Below are positions 61,668-64,000 of a DNA stretch of 64,000 bases, in pieces (the stretch's first letter is position 1; each line of letters begins with the position of its first letter). The translations under genes were made by a program, and so were the position numbers. The DNA is from Pseudoxanthomonas sp. (lineage in GTDB: Bacteria > Pseudomonadota > Gammaproteobacteria > Xanthomonadales > Xanthomonadaceae), in assembly GCF_035999195.1 (NCBI RefSeq), contig NZ_DASYGY010000009.1, forward strand, positions 1,364,001 through 1,428,000, given 5' to 3'. The notes beneath the pieces were generated by a model. It made no database searches. It saw only the letters and a list, made by a program, of their open reading frames with translations, and was not told the DNA's origin.

Positions 61668-61752
61668 CGCCACAGTATGGCCGAAGGCAGCGCGCGGCGG
61701 CTCGATGCCGTGCCGCTTACACTGTGCGCGGACGAGGCGGGCAGGGGGCAAG

Positions 61753-62643
61753 GTGGGGATCGGCGAAGCCATGGCGCTGGGCAGCGCGGCCGCGTGGGCG
61801 GTCGGCGTGATCCTGGCGCGCCAGCTCGGCGCCCACCTGCCGCCGCTGACGCTCAACCTGTTGAAGAACGGCCTGGTGCTGGCGGTGCTGGCGCCGGTCG
61901 CGCTGCTGGTCCACGCGGGCGACTGGCCGGCGTTGCCGACGCGTGATGTCGCCATCGTGCTGGCCAGCGGCGTCATCGGCATTGCCCTGGCGGACACGCT
62001 GTATTTCCGTGCGCTCAACGAACTCGGCGCCGGCCGCATGGGCGTCATCGGCAATCTCTACAGCCCGCTGGTGCTGCTGCTGGGGTTCGTCTTCCTCGAC
62101 GAGCGCCTCGGTGGCCTGCAGTGGCTGGGCTTCGGCCTGGTGGCGCTGGGCGTGCTGCTGGTCAGTCGTCCGCCGGGGGAATGGCGCACGCATCCGCGCC
62201 ACACCGCGCGCGGCGTGCTGCTGGGCCTGCTCGCCATCGCGCTGATGGCCGTGGCCATCGTGATGGTCAAGCGCACCCTGGAGACGCAGCCGCTGCTCTG
62301 GGTCACCCTGCTGCGGCTGGTGGGCGCCGTGGCCGGCCTGCTGCTGGTGTCCGCCCTGCCCGCCATGCGCCGGCGCATGCGGTTCGTCGCCGCCGAGGTA
62401 CCCTGGCACCGGCTGGTGCTGGCGGCCCTGGTCGGCCAGGGCCTGTCGATGGTGCTGTGGCTGGGCGGCTACAAGTACACCAGCGCCTCGGTGGCCGCGA
62501 TCCTCAACGAGAGCGCGTCGGTGTTCCTGGTGGTGCTGGCGGCGCTGTGGCTGCGCGAGCCGCTGGGCCGCCGAGCCATTGTCGGCGTGCTCCTCACGTT
62601 CGGTGGGATAGCCTGTATGCTCCTCGGCCGAGCGACGCCATGA
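61753..62643 (+). CDS. EamA/DMT-superfamily transporter
   Basis: A 296-residue inner-membrane protein with ten hydrophobic helices in two EamA repeats (ALADTLYFRALNELGAGRMGVI and the second-repeat GQGLSMVLWLGGYKYTSAS). The GTG at 61753 gives the usual VGIGEAMALGSAAAWAVG start; the ATG at 61771 is an alternative. The substrate is unknown. It overlaps the next gene by four bases (ATGA). Confidence 0.85.
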   Translation: MGIGEAMALGSAAAWAVGVILARQLGAHLPPLTLNLLKNGLVLAVLAPVALLVHAGDWPALPTRDVAIVLASGVIGIALADTLYFRALNELGAGRMGVIGNLYSPLVLLLGFVFLDERLGGLQWLGFGLVALGVLLVSRPPGEWRTHPRHTARGVLLGLLAIALMAVAIVMVKRTLETQPLLWVTLLRLVGAVAGLLLVSALPAMRRRMRFVAAEVPWHRLVLAALVGQGLSMVLWLGGYKYTSASVAAILNESASVFLVVLAALWLREPLGRRAIVGVLLTFGGIACMLLGRATP

Positions 62644-63755
62644 CCCCCACCCTTGCCCGCCCGCAGTACGAAGCCGACCCCGGCGACCCCCAGCGCGTGA
62701 CGCTGGCGGGCGACTGGACGCTGGCCAGTGCGTTGACCGTGGCGGAGCAGCTGAAAACCGTGCCCGAGGGCGTCACCCGGCTCGATGCCAGCGCGATCGA
62801 CCGCATCGACTCGGCCGGCGTGCTGCAGCTGCTGCGCTTCGCCAAGCGGCGCGGGATGGACCCGTCGGCCATCGAGTTCCGACCCGATCACCAGGCGCTG
62901 GTCAGCACCATCGAGGACGTCGCCGACGACCGCCCGCCGCGCAAGCGGGACTACGGCTTCCTGGCGGCGCTGTCCCGCCTCGGCTACCGGGTGCACGAGA
63001 ACAAGCAGGAGGTCATCGCCCTGCTCAGCTTCACCGGCGAGAACCTGGTCAAGCTGGTGCGGATGGTCAAGGAGCCGCGCCGCTTCCGTCCCACCGCGAC
63101 CGTGGCCCACATGGAGGCGGTGGGCCTGGACGCCGTGCCACTGGTGATCCTGCTGTCGTACATGGTGGGCGCGGTGATCGCCTTCCTAGGCTCCACCGTG
63201 CTGCGCGATTTCGGCGCGGAGATCTACGTGGTGGAACTGGTCAGCATCGCCTTCCTGCGCGAGTTCGCGGTGCTGATGACCGCCATCGTGCTGGCGGGCC
63301 GCACCGCGTCGGCCTTCACCGCGCAGATCGGTGCGATGAAGAGCCGCGAGGAGATCGACGCGATCCGCACGCTGGGGCTGGATCCGATCGACCTGTTGGT
63401 CATCCCGCGGCTGATCGCGCTGCTGGTGATGCTGCCGCTGCTGACCTTCATCTCGATGATGGCTGGCCTGGCCGGCGGCGTCACCGTGGGCGCGTTCGAC
63501 CTGGGCATCCCGCCGCAGATGTACATCGCGCGCATGCACGACACCATCGAGGTGACGCACTTCCTGGTCGGCATGTCGAAGGCGCCGGTGTTCGCGCTGG
63601 TGATCGGCCTGATCGGCTGCCTGGAAGGCCTGCAGGTGGAAGGCACGGCGCAGTCGGTCGGCGAGCGCACCACCTCCAGCGTGGTCCAGACCATTTCGCT
63701 GGTCATCATCATCGACGCGCTGGCCGCGTTGTGGTTCATGCACATGGACTGGTGA
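62640..63755 (+). CDS. MlaE-type lipid ABC permease with N-terminal STAS domain
   Basis: A 371-residue protein: residues about 15-100 are a STAS-like domain (LDASAIDRIDSAGVLQLLRF), and the rest is the MlaE permease fold with HMEAVGLDAVPLVILLSYMVG and the EQ-loop-like IGAMKSREEIDAIRTLGLDP. MlaE works with MlaF and MlaD in phospholipid traffic between the membranes. The STAS domain is MlaB-like and here fused to the permease. An MlaF-like ATPase gene follows. Confidence 0.9.
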   Translation: MTPTLARPQYEADPGDPQRVTLAGDWTLASALTVAEQLKTVPEGVTRLDASAIDRIDSAGVLQLLRFAKRRGMDPSAIEFRPDHQALVSTIEDVADDRPPRKRDYGFLAALSRLGYRVHENKQEVIALLSFTGENLVKLVRMVKEPRRFRPTATVAHMEAVGLDAVPLVILLSYMVGAVIAFLGSTVLRDFGAEIYVVELVSIAFLREFAVLMTAIVLAGRTASAFTAQIGAMKSREEIDAIRTLGLDPIDLLVIPRLIALLVMLPLLTFISMMAGLAGGVTVGAFDLGIPPQMYIARMHDTIEVTHFLVGMSKAPVFALVIGLIGCLEGLQVEGTAQSVGERTTSSVVQTISLVIIIDALAALWFMHMDW

Positions 63756-63761
63756 CGGCGC

Positions 63762-64000
63762 ATGCCCGATGAATCTCCCATCATCCACGTGCGCGGCCTG
63801 GTCAACCGCTTCGGCGAACAGACCGTGCACGAAGGCCTCGACCTGGACGTGCGTCGCGGCGAGATCCTGGGCGTGGTCGGCGGTTCCGGCACCGGCAAGT
63901 CGGTGCTGATGCGCTCGATCCTCGGTCTGCGGCAGCCCAACGAAGGGCAGATCACCGTGCTGGGTGAAGATGCCCGTTCGGAAGATCCGGCCGCGCGCCA
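63762..64000 (+). CDS. MlaF-type ABC ATPase, 3' end missing
   Basis: The first 79 codons of an ABC ATPase, cut by the window end. The start MPDESPIIHVRGLVNRFGEQ is followed by Walker A GGSGTGKSVLMRSILGL. It follows the MlaE-type permease by six bases and should be its motor subunit. Signature and Walker B motifs lie outside the window. Confidence 0.88.
   Translation, partial: MPDESPIIHVRGLVNRFGEQTVHEGLDLDVRRGEILGVVGGSGTGKSVLMRSILGLRQPNEGQITVLGEDARSEDPAAR

Overview
The window is a gene-dense, high-GC chromosomal segment of a gammaproteobacterium in the Xanthomonadaceae, closest in style to Pseudoxanthomonas, Xanthomonas or Stenotrophomonas. The evidence is an xps-type type II secretion (T2SS) gene order (E, then F-G-H-I-J-K-L-M-N-D), a cellobionic acid phosphorylase next to gluconokinase, GTAG-type REP elements, an H-NS-family protein with the TWTGRG motif, and heptamer repeat arrays between genes. 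I see no prophage, insertion sequence, CRISPR array or rRNA. The genus is inferred from gene content only.

Layout. 1-4097: overlapping operon for a GPH-type sugar symporter (5' end missing), a GH94 phosphorylase and gluconokinase, probably for uptake and phosphorolysis of oxidised cellobiose. 4105-10104: a DUF3228 protein, metF behind a palindromic operator candidate, a secreted protein, a two-component system with a secreted partner gene, a structured small-RNA candidate and a RimK-like ligase. 10188-14101: tRNA-Gly(CCC), a GDSL-esterase autotransporter, and thiS-thiG-trmB. 14101-18224: a heptamer repeat element, an SLC13/RCK transporter with an ACT-domain protein, and two glycosyltransferases.

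18221-37680 is the T2SS locus on the minus strand. The ATPase gene gspE is separated from gspF by a small secreted-protein gene, a 1930-residue trimeric autotransporter adhesin on the opposite strand, and a secreted subtilase that is a plausible T2SS substrate. 38088-41374 is an accessory cassette: a secreted protein, a lower-GC lipoprotein, a class-3-lipase-like protein with a Gln-rich tail, and a coiled-coil membrane protein. It resembles an antibacterial lipase effector with its immunity lipoprotein.

41405-64000 is mostly housekeeping: purL, dsbC, xerD, an RDD protein, lptG/lptF, pepA, holC, valS, rimI, a HolD (psi)-like gene, pssA, two DUF4124-type proteins, proS, an H-NS-like protein, a ThrE-family exporter, an EamA transporter and the start of an Mla-type lipid ABC system. 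Both DNA polymerase III chi and a probable psi lie here.

A recurring theme is short repeats inside or tightly around core genes. Mirrored ATTSGTG heptamer arrays fill whole gaps between genes, or sit in frame inside purL. Hairpin repeats are fused into purL and valS, and a GTAG REP supplies the rimI stop codon. These and the lipase cassette are the least explained parts of the window.
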